From assembly GCA_963693305.1 (NCBI GenBank), contig OY855909.1, positions 1,524,501-1,588,500 of the forward strand: a DNA stretch of 64,000 nucleotides, read 5' to 3'. This stretch comes from Meandrina meandrites. Lineage: Eukaryota > Cnidaria > Anthozoa > Scleractinia > Meandrinidae. This document shows, piece by piece, positions 34,246 to 45,392 of this stretch (position 1 is its first letter; the number at the start of each line of letters is the position of its first letter). The notes beneath the pieces are model-generated. The model worked only from the letters and a program-made list of their open reading frames with translations, was not told the DNA's origin and searched no databases. Made by a program: the position numbers and the translations under genes.

Positions 34246-37200
34246 ATGGCGAGCTCATTTGTTTGTACGCGTTCTTTGATTTCTGCGAAACGATTGCTAA
34301 ACTTCAATGGGATAAGAAGGTTTAATTTACCGCGAAGCTTCGTCACATTGGAGAAACGATCTTGTTCGCAGTTTATACGACAGGCACCTCCTCTGCCGCT
34401 TTCTCGGTTGAGTGGTCGATCTCGACAAACACTTCTTTGCAGGTTCTACTCGAGTGCGGGCATTGTGAAGAGCGAGTATTCTATTGAAATACCAGAGATT
34501 TCCCTCACTGATTTTGTGCTGAGTAAGTTTAGTGAATATGGGAATGATACAGCAATGGTGAGTTTAATATCAGGTAGCTGACGGGCAAATATATTAGTTG
34601 AATAAGCTACTAAGCTAATAGGTTAACAAGTTGATTTGTTTGTACGAGCTTCTGTTGTTTCTCCCTGCTGAAATGAATTTGTGTAAACAAAAGATAGTGA
34701 ATATTTAAATCTTGCTTTCTTTGAAGCAATGGGACAGTTAAAGTAGCATTTTTAATGCATAGTGGTTTGTTAAGTGGGCAGGAAATAGCATCTATGATTC
34801 TTGAAAAAGGCTCATGAATATACAAAGTTCTGTGGTCCCTGTGTAATGTCTCTCATTTCCCTGCAACAATTCGATTACAATCATGACTAATTTTGCTCGA
34901 TTCTTAGCTAAATTGCTGAATAAACAGACAGAGCAATGACTTGATTGGGAATAAATTATATAGATTTCCGCGGGTATAGAAAAAGAAGACCTAGAAAACG
35001 AAAACCTTTAAAAAAAAAATGACGATCTAGCTGGTAGTAGTATAAAGTAATTTATTTCATGACTTTTAGACCAATAACGCATTGTAAAGTGATTAAAAAA
35101 ATTGAAGGGAGACTGATGATTGAAAGAACAAAGAGATTGCCCTTGGATGTGAACCACTTTTTGTCACACAACATCCACTTGCCTCTATCAAGCACATTTT
35201 GCGGCTAAACTTTACAATACCGGGCCACTTCAAAAGCGTAAGATTCGGGGCAACACGGTCCGCGGTCCCGCAGTCGGCCAGAATGTTAAATCGAGTGCCA
35301 CCGCGGTCCGCGGTCCCGTAGTCACTAATAGTTCAATAAAACAAGTAACACCGTGGTCCGCGGTTTTCCAGTGTATGAGAGTAAGAAAACATGTGCCACC
35401 GCGGTCTGCGGTCACAGTTACAAGAGTAGGGGTTGTCGTAGTGATATTTAGGTAAAAAAATATAGGGATACGGGATATATTGGGGAAAATTAACGGTATA
35501 CGGGGATGCAAACATCAAAGTTGGGGATGCAAACCATAAAACTTAACAGGATACAGAATATTTAGGCCAAAAATTAATAGGATACGGGATACGCGCTGAT
35601 CTGTATCAACAAGCGTTAAGTACTAGGATATAGACGTTAACGCCAAGCCAGCTGTTAGCCTTCACGCGGTTTTCTTTTCACTCCAGTCTGCTTGCGGTTA
35701 GCTCTTTGTTGTTGTTTGGGTCAACACTATTGTAATAAGTTTGCTCGATCCCAAGCCAGCGGTTAGCCTTTTGCAAGTTTTTTATTCACTCCGGTTTGCT
35801 TGCGGTTAGCTTTCACTCCAGTCTGCTTGCGGTTAGCTCTTTGTTGTTGTTTGGGTCAACACTATTGTAATGAGTTTGCTCGATCCCAAGCCAGCGGTTA
35901 GCCTTTTGCGGGTTTTTTATTCACTCCGGTTTGCTTGCGGTTAGCTTTCACTCCAGTCTGCTTGTGGTTAGCTCTTTGTTGTTGTTTGGGTCAACACTAT
36001 TTTAATAAGTTTGCTCGATCCCAAGCCAGCGGTTAGCCTTTTGCGGGTTTTTTATTCACTCCGGTTTGCTTGCGGTTAGCTTTCACTCCAGTCTGCTTGC
36101 GGTTAGTTCTTTGTTGTTGTTTGGGTCAACACTATTGTAATAAGTTTGCTCGATCCCAAGCCAGCGGTTAGCCCTTCGCGGGTTTTTTATTCATTCCGGT
36201 TTGCTTGCGGTTAGCTTTCAGACCAGATTCCGCTTTATTCCTAAGTGCATTATTTTTTTTTGCCCCATTATTCATATGTTCAAAGCAACTGCGGCACCAC
36301 GGATCACAGTGGCCCTCCAAAATACATTTCTATCTTATTTATTTTTTAATATATGCAAATCAACTGCGGCACCGCGGACCATGGACCACGGTGGCATTAT
36401 TGCAAATATTTAAATCAAGTACAGCACCGCGGACCGCGGACCATGGTGGCATTATTGCAAATATTTAAATCAACTGCGGCACCGCGGACCACGGTGGCAT
36501 TATTTCAAATATTTAAATCAACTGCGGCACCGCGGACCACGGTGGCATTATTTCAAATATTTAAATCAACTGCGGCACCGCGGACCACGGTGGCATTATT
36601 TCAAATATTTAAATCAAGTACGGCACCACGCACCGCGGACCACGGTGGCATTATTTCAAATATTTAAATCAACTGCGGCACCGAGGACCGCGGACCACGG
36701 TGGCATTATTGCAAATATTTAAATCAAGTCCGGCACCGCGGACTGCGGACCGCAAAATGAAATTTAAAATTCACCGTGGCACCGCGGACCGTGTTGCCGC
36801 AAACCTTACGCTTTCAGAGTGGCCCGGTATTGTAAATATTGCTCCCATTTTGCATAATCCACACTCTTCTAGACCAGAAAGAAATATGCCATAAAAAAGT
36901 CTGAAACTTTGCAGTGAAACCACTTGCTTAACGGCTTGTGGTTCCCCTAAGTTTTGACCATTTTATGCCATCATTTGTCTTCATGCTGTGCACAAGGCCA
37001 GTGCAAGGTGAAAAGTGCAGGGAGAAGGGGGTGATCATCTGGTCAATTCGTTAAGTGGAAGTTCTTTTTTGTATGGAAGCATTAACCACTGATGCCTGCA
37101 CAGACTGCCTGCAATAATTATAATAAAATGATTTCTTGTTTTTATCACCTAATCAATCTAATCTAATTTTGCTACAACTGTATTTTACAATCTTCTGTTA

Positions 37201-40200
37201 GGTTGATGGTGGCTCAGATAAATCCTATACCTACAACGAGCTCAGTACATCAATAAAAAAGTTTGCGTCAGCGTTAGCAAAGAGGGGTTTCAAGAAAGGT
37301 GATGTGTTTGCTCTCTACCTTCCAAATGTCCCTGAGTACCCTATTTTATTCTTTGGCGTCATTACCCTCGGAGGTGTTGCAACAACTTTAAATCCAGCTT
37401 TCACGGAAAAAGAGATTGCTTACCAGCTAAAGAACTCAGGTGCTAAGTACATTATTACGGTGCCTGCCATCGCCGACAAAGCCAAACAGGCAGCAGCAGA
37501 AGTTGGAATAAAGCAGGTCTTTGTGATTGGTGAAGCGGAAGGGTGTGAGCCACTTACATCACTCCTCAATGACGATGGCATGGCCTTTCCGGAGAATGTG
37601 TCAATCAGTCCCAAAGAGGATGTGTGTGTTATGCCGTACTCTAGTGGTACAACCGGATTCCCTAAAGGCGTCATGCTGACACATCATAACATAGTGTCAC
37701 AGTTGTGTATGATCACGCATGACCGTTTCAGGTCTCATCCATTACGTGGTACGACACTCGGGCTTCTGCCATTTTTCCACATCTTTGGTATGGTGGTCTT
37801 GATGGTGCAGTATCTCCAGCGTGGAGGGAAGATTGTCTGTATGCAGCAGTTTGATGGTGAACACATGTTGAAGCTTGTACAGGACTTCAAGGTTTGTTTA
37901 ATTCGTATTTATCATCATCGCCATCTTGATTACAGTTACTGACAGTATTATGGTCATCATTGTTAAATATATTGCAATTCAATCATCATGTTGTCATCAT
38001 CTTCTTCATCATCAATGCCATCTTCAGCAGCTAGTCGTAGCAATGTTATCATCACATCATCATCATCACTGTTGTCTTCACCATCATGATTTTGTCATCA
38101 TCATGATATCAACCCACAAGCTGCCAGAAGACAATTCCGTTATCGGTTCTTCCAAACATTGCTGTACTGTAATTAAAATTCATCCAAATTCTGTTTTATT
38201 CTTTTTTTATTTCATGTCAAAACTTATTAATAACAGCACACCCACACTGATGGCCAACTCTCTATAATGGCAGTAACTTTCTTTCTGACCATGCTACCCT
38301 GATCCATACATACACATTTCTCTACACTCATTGGAAGCTCTATTTTGGCCACATATCTCTACAACTTAGCAAATTAATTCTACTCCAGGCTGGCTGGTGT
38401 AGAGAGTTTCAATTGCAATTTATCCTGCAATGGACATAATACTCACCACCCTAAAACAGGTTCGTTAATTATACTTGTATTGCAGATACACTGTTTATAT
38501 CTTGTGCCACCAATCATCACGTTTTTAGCCAAGCATCCATCCGTGAAGAATTATGACCTAACGAGCATTGACACCATCATCAGTGGTGCGGCACCTCTTG
38601 GTGAAGAACTTACCCATGCAGTGAGGAAAAATCTTCCCTTTGTTGTAGCTCTTGGACAAGGTTAGCATTGGCTGAACTAGATAAGGCATACTTAGTTAAA
38701 ACGTTCTCTCCCCTTATTAATCAAGCTATTTTATGTACTACTGTGCAGTGCCTCTGATTAGGTATAATTATGTTCAGTTTTCATGTGCAAGTTGCAGCCA
38801 TTTTGTTTTGATCTCTGTTAAGCTGTGCCATTTGTGTAGAACTTTGTTTGTTCAATCTTGGCATTCCTCAAGTAGCTAGGGAAAGAATTGAATATGCAAA
38901 GAGAGAATAAGTCTTGGTTAGGCAGGCCAGGAAGTTAAATCTTGACATAATTTCCTCTATCCTCTTGCAGGGAATGGGTCTGAACATGATCAGTGTACCT
39001 TTTATTTTATTTGATATATTGAGGTCCATTTTGTAGTAATTATAAAATGGCATAGGTGGATGTAGGGGCAGAGTTGCATTAAGGGGATTGTGCTGGCTCC
39101 TTCTAAAGGTCAGCTGATAATGAACTGATTTCAATCATTGGAGATATAAAAAATTGTATAAATAATTAAATTATTATTTTACTTATAATTTTAATATTAT
39201 TTCTCTGGTCTGAATTTAAGGATATGGTCTAACTGAGACAAGCCCAGCAGCAATGCTTTGTCCTCGGAATAGCTGCAAGCCTGGTGCTGTGGGAGTTATG
39301 TTGCCAAATCTTGAAGGAAAAGTAAGTACCGGTAATTAATGGGTGGGAGGAGGGGGGGAAGGAAGGTGGAAGCCTGGGATAATAGGGGGTGGGGGGGGGG
39401 GTATTGGCTACAGTGAGAAGAGAGTGCAAGAAGCGCGATTCCCAAGGTGGCAGCGCGATTCCCAAGGTGGCAGGAACTGGGAAAAATTGGGAGAAATGTT
39501 GCAACAGTGAACAAAGACGCAGGAACCACTGAGGAAAGGATGGCAACTCAGCTGTGAATGAGACAGGAAGCCAGGAAGCCAGGATGCCAGAGAAGTGGGG
39601 GGGGGGGGGGGGGGGGGGGGTCAGACACCACTTTCCCTCCACTGATTATACACATGACCCATACTAAGTCTAACTCACACCTAGTCAACTAAAGCTATTG
39701 CAAGGGGACTTTTAATAATCAGTTTCAGCTGACTGCCCAAGCGATGAGAAATCAACTCTCTGTCATTTTTTTCAGGTGATTGATGTTCAGACTGGTGAAT
39801 TACTTGGCCCAAACCAAGATGGAGAGGTGTGCATGAGAGGACCTACTATTATGAAAGGTTCGTGGATAACATGTTGCTTTCAAATGCAGTACAGCTTTCT
39901 CTCAAATAAATATAGTGCACACTTTATTTGAGAGGAGAACTGCTGAAACAAATGAATAACAAAATAAACATGAGTGGGGTATGATGGATGCACCACTCGA
40001 CCTCACCTGCTCCCCTTGCTCCCTTGTAAACCACCATTTGTTCTAAACTCAGGAATGCCAAGAACAAATCCAGTCAATTGCAAAGTGTAGGATTTATTCT
40101 GACTAGTACCTAGATCTCCCACAGCCAGTGCACTTAAGCTAACAAGCCGCACAAGCCATGCAAATCAGCAAGAAACTTATAATAGAACATAAATATATAC

Positions 40201-41360
40201 ATGTATAGTCAGTATTACCTTTACCAAGAAGTGAATATCAACCATTCTCAGACTAACCAGAGTGCTAATTCGACCAACCAGATTGCTGTTAAGGCCAACC
40301 TAGAAGAGCCAGAAATCCCTTAACCCAATATATAAAGGCTCTGCAAGCTACCAAAGCTAATTGTATGTTATCCAGTATGTTATGTATGTTATGTAAGCTG
40401 GCCAGCATTTAATTCAAGCTTATCAGAAATGGTTGTCAAGACCCATTTGAATAGATAATTTTCCTTCTTTCAGGTCGATGCCCTGACTTGATTAACTGTA
40501 AGTTATTCTCTGTTTTATTGCACTGATAGGTTATTTGAATGATGCAAAAGCTACAGCGGAGTGTATCACTCCTGATGGATGGTTCCACAGCGGAGACACT
40601 GGTCACTACGATGAAGAAGGACATTTTTATATTGTAGACAGACTTAAAGAGCTCATAAAATACAAAGGATTTCAGGTAAACTTCTTTAAAATTTTAAATT
40701 CAAGGGACTCGATGTCTAATTAGGGAAACCAGGATGAATTTGTGTGATTATTTCAAGATACTAATAAGATACTAATGATGATGATGTTATTTTACCAGGG
40801 TGACCTCATTAGCATAAAAAAACTATACACTAAAAACTCTGATCTAAATTACAGCTAAAAGGATTAAAAAAGCTGAGTTAAACGGGTAAAAAAATAATTC
40901 ATTAAAAATACAGTCAACCTATAAAACCCCAAGACAGTCTATCCATAGTTACACTCTGTTGAAAAAGAAACCAAAGGAAAATAATCACTTTAAAATGTCA
41001 AGGTATTGAGTATTAAATTGAGAACACTAAATAAACAAAATAATGTTGTTTACTTGTAAAATGAAAATGACATAATTTGTAACTTTCTGTGTGCAGGTTC
41101 CTCCAGCAGAACTTGAACATCTTCTTCACACCCATCCAAATGTCGCGGATGTTGCGGTGGTTGGTATTCCTGATGACGAGGCTGGAGAACTTCCTAAAGC
41201 GTTCATTGTCCCAAAAGGAGAAGTCACTGAGAAAGAGATCATTGATTTTGTTGCTGAGAAGGTTTCACCACATAAAAAGCTTCGAGGTGGTGTGGAGTTT
41301 GTTGAACAAATCCCGAAGACAGCCAGTGGAAAGATTTTGAAAAGAGAGCTCCGGAAATAA
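34246..41360 (+). CDS. 4CL-like acyl-CoA synthetase, probably mitochondrial
   Basis: Seven exons: 34246-34557, 37202-37891, 38486-38660, 39221-39321, 39776-39857, 40530-40675, 41097-41360. Total 589 residues. ANL superfamily: activates a carboxylic acid with ATP to an acyl-AMP, then forms the CoA thioester. Residues 1-70 are rich in Arg, Ser and Leu with no acids early, like a mitochondrial presequence. Core motifs: phosphate loop [11 protein letters not shown] (about 250-260), FFHIFG, SGAAPLG, YGLTE (394-398), GWFHSGDTG, hinge [11 protein letters not shown] (490-500) and catalytic Lys in [11 protein letters not shown] (K581). The nearest relatives are plant 4-coumarate-CoA ligase and insect luciferase types; the animal substrate is probably a fatty or aromatic acid, not determined here. 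All introns are GT-AG and all phases agree. Intron 1 carries a 1.6-kb transposon. Confidence 0.92.
35650..36225. repeat. 135-bp tandem repeat
   Basis: Four-plus units with exact 135-base spacing (GCTCTTTGTTGTTG at 35701, 35836, 35971 and 36106 with one base changed), containing GGGTCAACACTATT and CCAAGCCAGCGGTTAGCC. Inside the transposon at 35211-36836. Confidence 0.85.
36280..36805. repeat. About 50-bp tandem repeat with GC-rich palindromes
   Basis: Nine or so units of the type GCGGCACCGCGGACCACGG followed by TGGCATTATTTCAAATATTT. Each contains CCGCGG and CCACGGTGG palindromes. Frames through it give repeated [16 protein letters not shown] and are not genes. Confidence 0.85.
37905..38110. 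repeat. Imperfect CAT/ATC trinucleotide tract in ACS intron 2
   Basis: Interrupted runs of CATCAT over about 200 bases directly after the exon 2 donor. The His-rich frame across it is spurious. Confidence 0.7.
39597..39620. repeat. Long G run in ACS intron 4
   Basis: About 24 consecutive Gs. A shorter G-rich stretch is at about 39386-39400. Length is likely unstable and may be uncertain in the assembly. Confidence 0.8.
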
Positions 41361-41423
41361 GAGAATGTGCACTTTATACAAGTTATACAACACAGTTTAT
41401 TTACAAATATTGCTAATTGAGCA

Positions 41424-41806
41424 TTAATAGGGGTATAGAATGGCCCTTGAAAAATCTTGGGTCTTGAAATCTTAGCGTCTCGCTCTACAGTCTCAGAATC
41501 TGACTGAGCTCACAAAAAATAAAGCTTCAGGTCTTGGAATCTCAAATTTTGAAATTTGAGTCTTTGAGTCTTGCAGACGTAGCGAAAGTTTAATCAGTAT
41601 AAACTGTCACAAACCAGTGGCAACAAGTTCAGCACGAAAACAGATCGGAGCTACAGAGTGTCAGACTAGCGTCGTAATAGTCTCAAGCTGGGATTTCTAG
41701 ATCATGGCATCCCATGCTCTGATTTTTGAATTGCGGTGTCTCGGGCACGGATTTGACATGAGGGTCTCGGCGTCTCTCAGATCGTGCCATTCTATACCCC
41801 TATTAA
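41424..41806. repeat. MITE just after the acyl-CoA synthetase gene
   Basis: Perfect 21-base inverted ends, TTAATAGGGGTATAGAATGG... and ...CCATTCTATACCCCTATTAA. The inside is filled with GTCTTG/GTCTCG words. It belongs with the elements at 24221, 31610 and 43171 by its AGGGGT...GAATGG ends. Confidence 0.8.
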
Positions 41807-42831
41807 TTAGCATGAATTGCACTGAGCACTGGTGACTAGTGGTAATCTTTTATTAATTCATTGCTTTTCTGACAACTTACAATATATTTAATTTTAATTA
41901 GTTAAAAGAATGTAATCTACACATCAGAACTTTGTGCAAAATGATTCTGATTAATGGTACACAACATTGGTATTTAGAATTGTTAGCAAGGGTTCTGTCT
42001 TTAGCCACATATTTCACTCTCAATAGTATAAGCTAATAATTACTGGCCCTCCTAAAATCCTATTGTTCTCTCTCTCCAATATATCGATGATTGCAGCCAT
42101 GTACCAAAACATCAATGTGTAAGCGGTTGAAATCGTCAATATAATGCAGAGAGGGAAAGATAGGGTTTACCTGCACTCTCAGCTGCGTGCATTATACCCA
42201 ACAATGCTGTGAAACTTTAGTAATCATCTATTAAAAATTACGTCCTGACCTCTTTTCCCAAGGTTAAGTTTGTATAATATCAGGCTTGTGTGAAAAGGAA
42301 TGCTTTTCTCTTATTGGTGTTAATAGCAAAATTATATAATCAGTACATATACAGTGTACCAACAGTAGCAATTTGGAATTTAACCAAGACTGTATTTTAG
42401 TAGTTTTAATTATTGTTAATTTATTAGGCACTATAAGGACGTATATCGTGAAAAATTTAACCCCCCCCCCCCCAAAAAAAAAAAAGAATTGAAAACATTT
42501 CTTTTAAGATGAATGTTAGTACATGCAAAGTACATGTAACTTATGATTTATTTCACATAATTTAATTTGACTGGAAATCAAAAATGTTTTAATTTATTGC
42601 ATTGTTGTGTAAAAAATCATTACCAGACAGTTCACATTTTTTAATAAAATAATATTGTGAATGGTACAGCTTAAGTCTGCATCAAACCCAGTGCAGTGCT
42701 CTGGACCTGACTGGCACATACTGCTTGAGATTATCCTGTGTTTTGGTAGCAGTTAGAAGTATTTCCCCCTGTATGGGATGCTAGTCCATCACAGGGTCAC
42801 CCACAAGGCTTGTAGTTTGCAGGAACTTATT

Positions 42832-43437
42832 TACAGCTATTTCAATTAATATTGTCGGATTGAAGCTCAAAACTTAAAGACAAGACCGAAAGTTAGTATG
42901 GGCGAAGGTAGAGTGTTCCACACGTGCCAAATACTAATGACATATAGCGATATAGCAAACGACATTTTGCATTTCCTTTCTCTTCAAATGTGAAAAAAAG
43001 ATCCTTTTTCGTCGCATTTACATTTAAAAGAATAATCCAAACCACATAACACCAAAAGAAAAGATACAAGAAAGGTTTCACGGAAAGAAAAACAAATACT
43101 CCATGTGCAAAAATACAAACTTGTAGATTTCCTCAATGCTTGTATGAAAATTCCAGTAAATACCCATGCCACCATTTGAGGGGTGTCGAATGGTAAATGC
43201 GAGACTTTGCGAGACGGCGAGACTGATAAATTTTCTGCGAGCCCGAGACTTCCTTAGCATTGAAAAAGAAATCGAGACTCCGAGAAGGCCCTCCATAAAA
43301 ATACGAGATGACGAGACCCTTGGAATTGGCTTAATTTTTGCGAGACGCGCATTTTTTGAAGGACCATTCACCACCCCTCATTTGGTCTTGACTCTGAGGC
43401 TTAAAGCTTTGAACCGACAACGTTAATTGAAAAAGCT
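42832..43437. repeat. Inverted-repeat element containing a second MITE
   Basis: TTACAGCTATTTCAATTAAT... at 42832 faces ...TTAATTGAAAAAGCTGTA at 43437; arms also share TTGTCGG and CAAGACC. Between them a MITE (43171-43386) has ends ACCATTTGAGGGGTGTCGAA and CACCACCCCTCATTTGGT and GCGAGAC words inside. Confidence 0.6.
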
Positions 43438-44222
43438 GTATACACCTGGGTAAAGGGAGACACTGTGAAAGTAAAGTGTCTTGTCCAGAGACACAACACA
43501 GTTACCCAGGTATACCTTTAAAGTAGTGTTCCGATTAATGCCTAAAAGCTATGCTAAGTTGACTTGAGGCCACAGGCCCAATCAAACTGCTAAAACTTAT
43601 CCAGGGAAAGTAAGAAGCTAATTAAAACTGGAATTTTGGAAGGGGTGGGAGGGGAGTTGTATAAAACAGAAAAAATCACATCAGGGAGGTATGGATATTT
43701 TCTGCAACACAAATATGTTTGCCAGGTTTCTCTAAGGTCTGGTTCACATTTAGCTTTAAATTCCTGTAGTTTTGCCTTGACCAGTGCATCTTGTTTTTTG
43801 ACCACTATGTTTTGACACAACTTCCATGAAAAATTGCCCGACATAGTAAAAAATGTCTTTAAAAAATCTAGATAGTACGTACTGCACTGCAAAACTGCAA
43901 CAATATTGCTAAAGAAATGCTAGACTAAGCAAAAAAATATTGTGTGTTCTCTCACTGTTATGGTGAGAGAAGTTGCAGGAAATATTGCTTAGTACAACAC
44001 CCTTCAACCTGGGAGCAGGCTCACTTCTGGGTGACATGTACAAGCAGTGAAGTGGCAATTCCCCACCAACTCCTATCGCATTCACAGCTTCACTGCTTGT
44101 GCCTGTGACCCAAAGATCCATGAGACTGCGAGCAGGCTAAATAGCACTAAGAAAATTTACTGATCCTTTCAAATTAAATTAAGTTTAACTCAAACATATA
44201 TTATTATTACATACTTATGAAG

Positions 44223-45092
44223 TTAGTCTTGTGAATAGTCCTTTAGGGTGCTGTCATCCAAATGCGTGTTCAGTTTCTTGAAATTTCGTTTTCTGTTTGG
44301 TTTCCTTCGCTGTTGGGTTTGCTGTGGTTTTCTAATGCCAGAGTCTTGCATTGTTGTGATCCCAGCATTTACCAAATACTTTTCAATGTCGTTTTCACCG
44401 ATCCCATCAACGGACACCCCTCGCCAGTGCTTCTGGAACTCTTCATCTACTTCAAGCTGGTACTGTTCGTTCTTAAAGAACAGGATAACTTTCTTGTCTG
44501 TAGTGCGAGTTATAAACGTGATTCGTCGTCCCACTGATTTTATAACTTCGTCGGCATCAGGTAAACTTTCCCGAATGTCATCGAGAAGAATTCCACCTAG
44601 ACCGGTGTCTTCGTGTCGTTCAAGTAGCTTCAACAACTGTTTCTTGTCCTTAATGTGATACTTTGGTTTGAAGACAAATTTACCCTCTCTGTGAACGAGT
44701 TTAGAGTTTTCTTTCAAAGCTTCATTCCCCAGCCAAGCTTTGTCGCTTTGATTGATGTCGGTGTACTTAATTTGATCGAGAATTTCGTCCAGGCTCAAAG
44801 GATCGAACTTGCGCTGAAGATGGCGCTTCTTCATGAAGTCTACAATAGCAGCGAGCACGGCAAACTTATGCTTGTTTCTAAACGTGTGAGTTTTATAGTC
44901 CATAGCAGGACTGGCTGGTTTCTTTGGCTGCAAAAGTTCCTTAGGTAGATAGCTACTCTTTGGTACTTTTGGCCTTGGTTTTGACCTATTTGGCTCGCTG
45001 CTTGTCGGTTTTGACTTTTTTGATTCGACAGTTGGTTGTTTGATACTCCTTGCCTTGAAGTCCTTCAAGTCCTTGAGTAGGGAAGGATCCAT
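44223..45092 (-). CDS. GTF2E2: Transcription initiation factor IIE subunit beta
   Basis: A single exon of 289 residues, close to the 291 of the human protein. TFIIE-beta pairs with TFIIE-alpha and recruits and stimulates TFIIH at RNA polymerase II promoters. It begins MDPSLLKDLKDFK like vertebrate orthologues. A basic, Ser/Pro/Lys-rich linker (about 15-65) leads to the first winged helix (KFAVLAAIVDFMKKRH ... LTLDEILD-type region), then FKPKYHIKDKKQLLKLL and GLGGILLDDIRESLPDA, and VDEEFQKHWRGVSVD. The C-terminus is basic and ends LKDYSQD. No intron is present, whereas vertebrate genes are interrupted. The gene sits head-to-head with claspin, 300 bases apart. Confidence 0.95.
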   Translation of the reverse strand: MDPSLLKDLKDFKARSIKQPTVESKKSKPTSSEPNRSKPRPKVPKSSYLPKELLQPKKPASPAMDYKTHTFRNKHKFAVLAAIVDFMKKRHLQRKFDPLSLDEILDQIKYTDINQSDKAWLGNEALKENSKLVHREGKFVFKPKYHIKDKKQLLKLLERHEDTGLGGILLDDIRESLPDADEVIKSVGRRITFITRTTDKKVILFFKNEQYQLEVDEEFQKHWRGVSVDGIGENDIEKYLVNAGITTMQDSGIRKPQQTQQRRKPNRKRNFKKLNTHLDDSTLKDYSQD

Positions 45093-45392
45093 GTTACCTT
45101 GTTGATTGTCCCTGTTAATTTAAGCCTTGAAAACGTTCCTTTTATAGCTTATGACACCGAATTTTCTCTTTCAGCTTCAAGGGGATTTCAAGGGGGCCTT
45201 CAAGGGAAGTTGAACACAAAAGCTGGGTAACCATGCCTCACTCCGAAATACTCCGAAGTTGTCCCGACAGTTTCCGAAGTTATATCGACGTGCCAACGAT
45301 GTTTCGAAGTTTGGCGCGAAATTTGCTTTTGTGTGTTTTGCGTCCTTTTGCGTCTTTCCCTCGCAGATTCCACGACAAATTCATGAATCAAA
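45093..45392. promoter_or_regulatory. Shared promoter region between TFIIE-beta and claspin
   Basis: Exactly 300 bases separate the two start codons, pointing away from each other. The segment is more GC-rich near claspin and has no TATA box, as usual for bidirectional promoters of housekeeping and cell-cycle genes. Shared use is inferred from layout only. Confidence 0.5.

Larger units (their letters stand above)
35211..36836. mobile_element. Non-autonomous DNA transposon packed with tandem repeats, in ACS intron 1
   Basis: The ends are inverted repeats: TTTACAATACCGGGCCACTT (left) and GAGTGGCCCGGTATTGTAAA (right). Similarity continues inward through GCGTAAG and GGCAACACGGTCCGCGG, and the left GC-rich block (35250-35420) is the reverse of the right array. 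It encodes no protein. A target duplication could not be fixed. Confidence 0.75.

Noticed and set aside
36201..36894. Overlapping frames with repeated [16 protein letters not shown]
   Set aside because: Products of the roughly 50-bp GC-rich tandem repeat; open in several frames and without homology.
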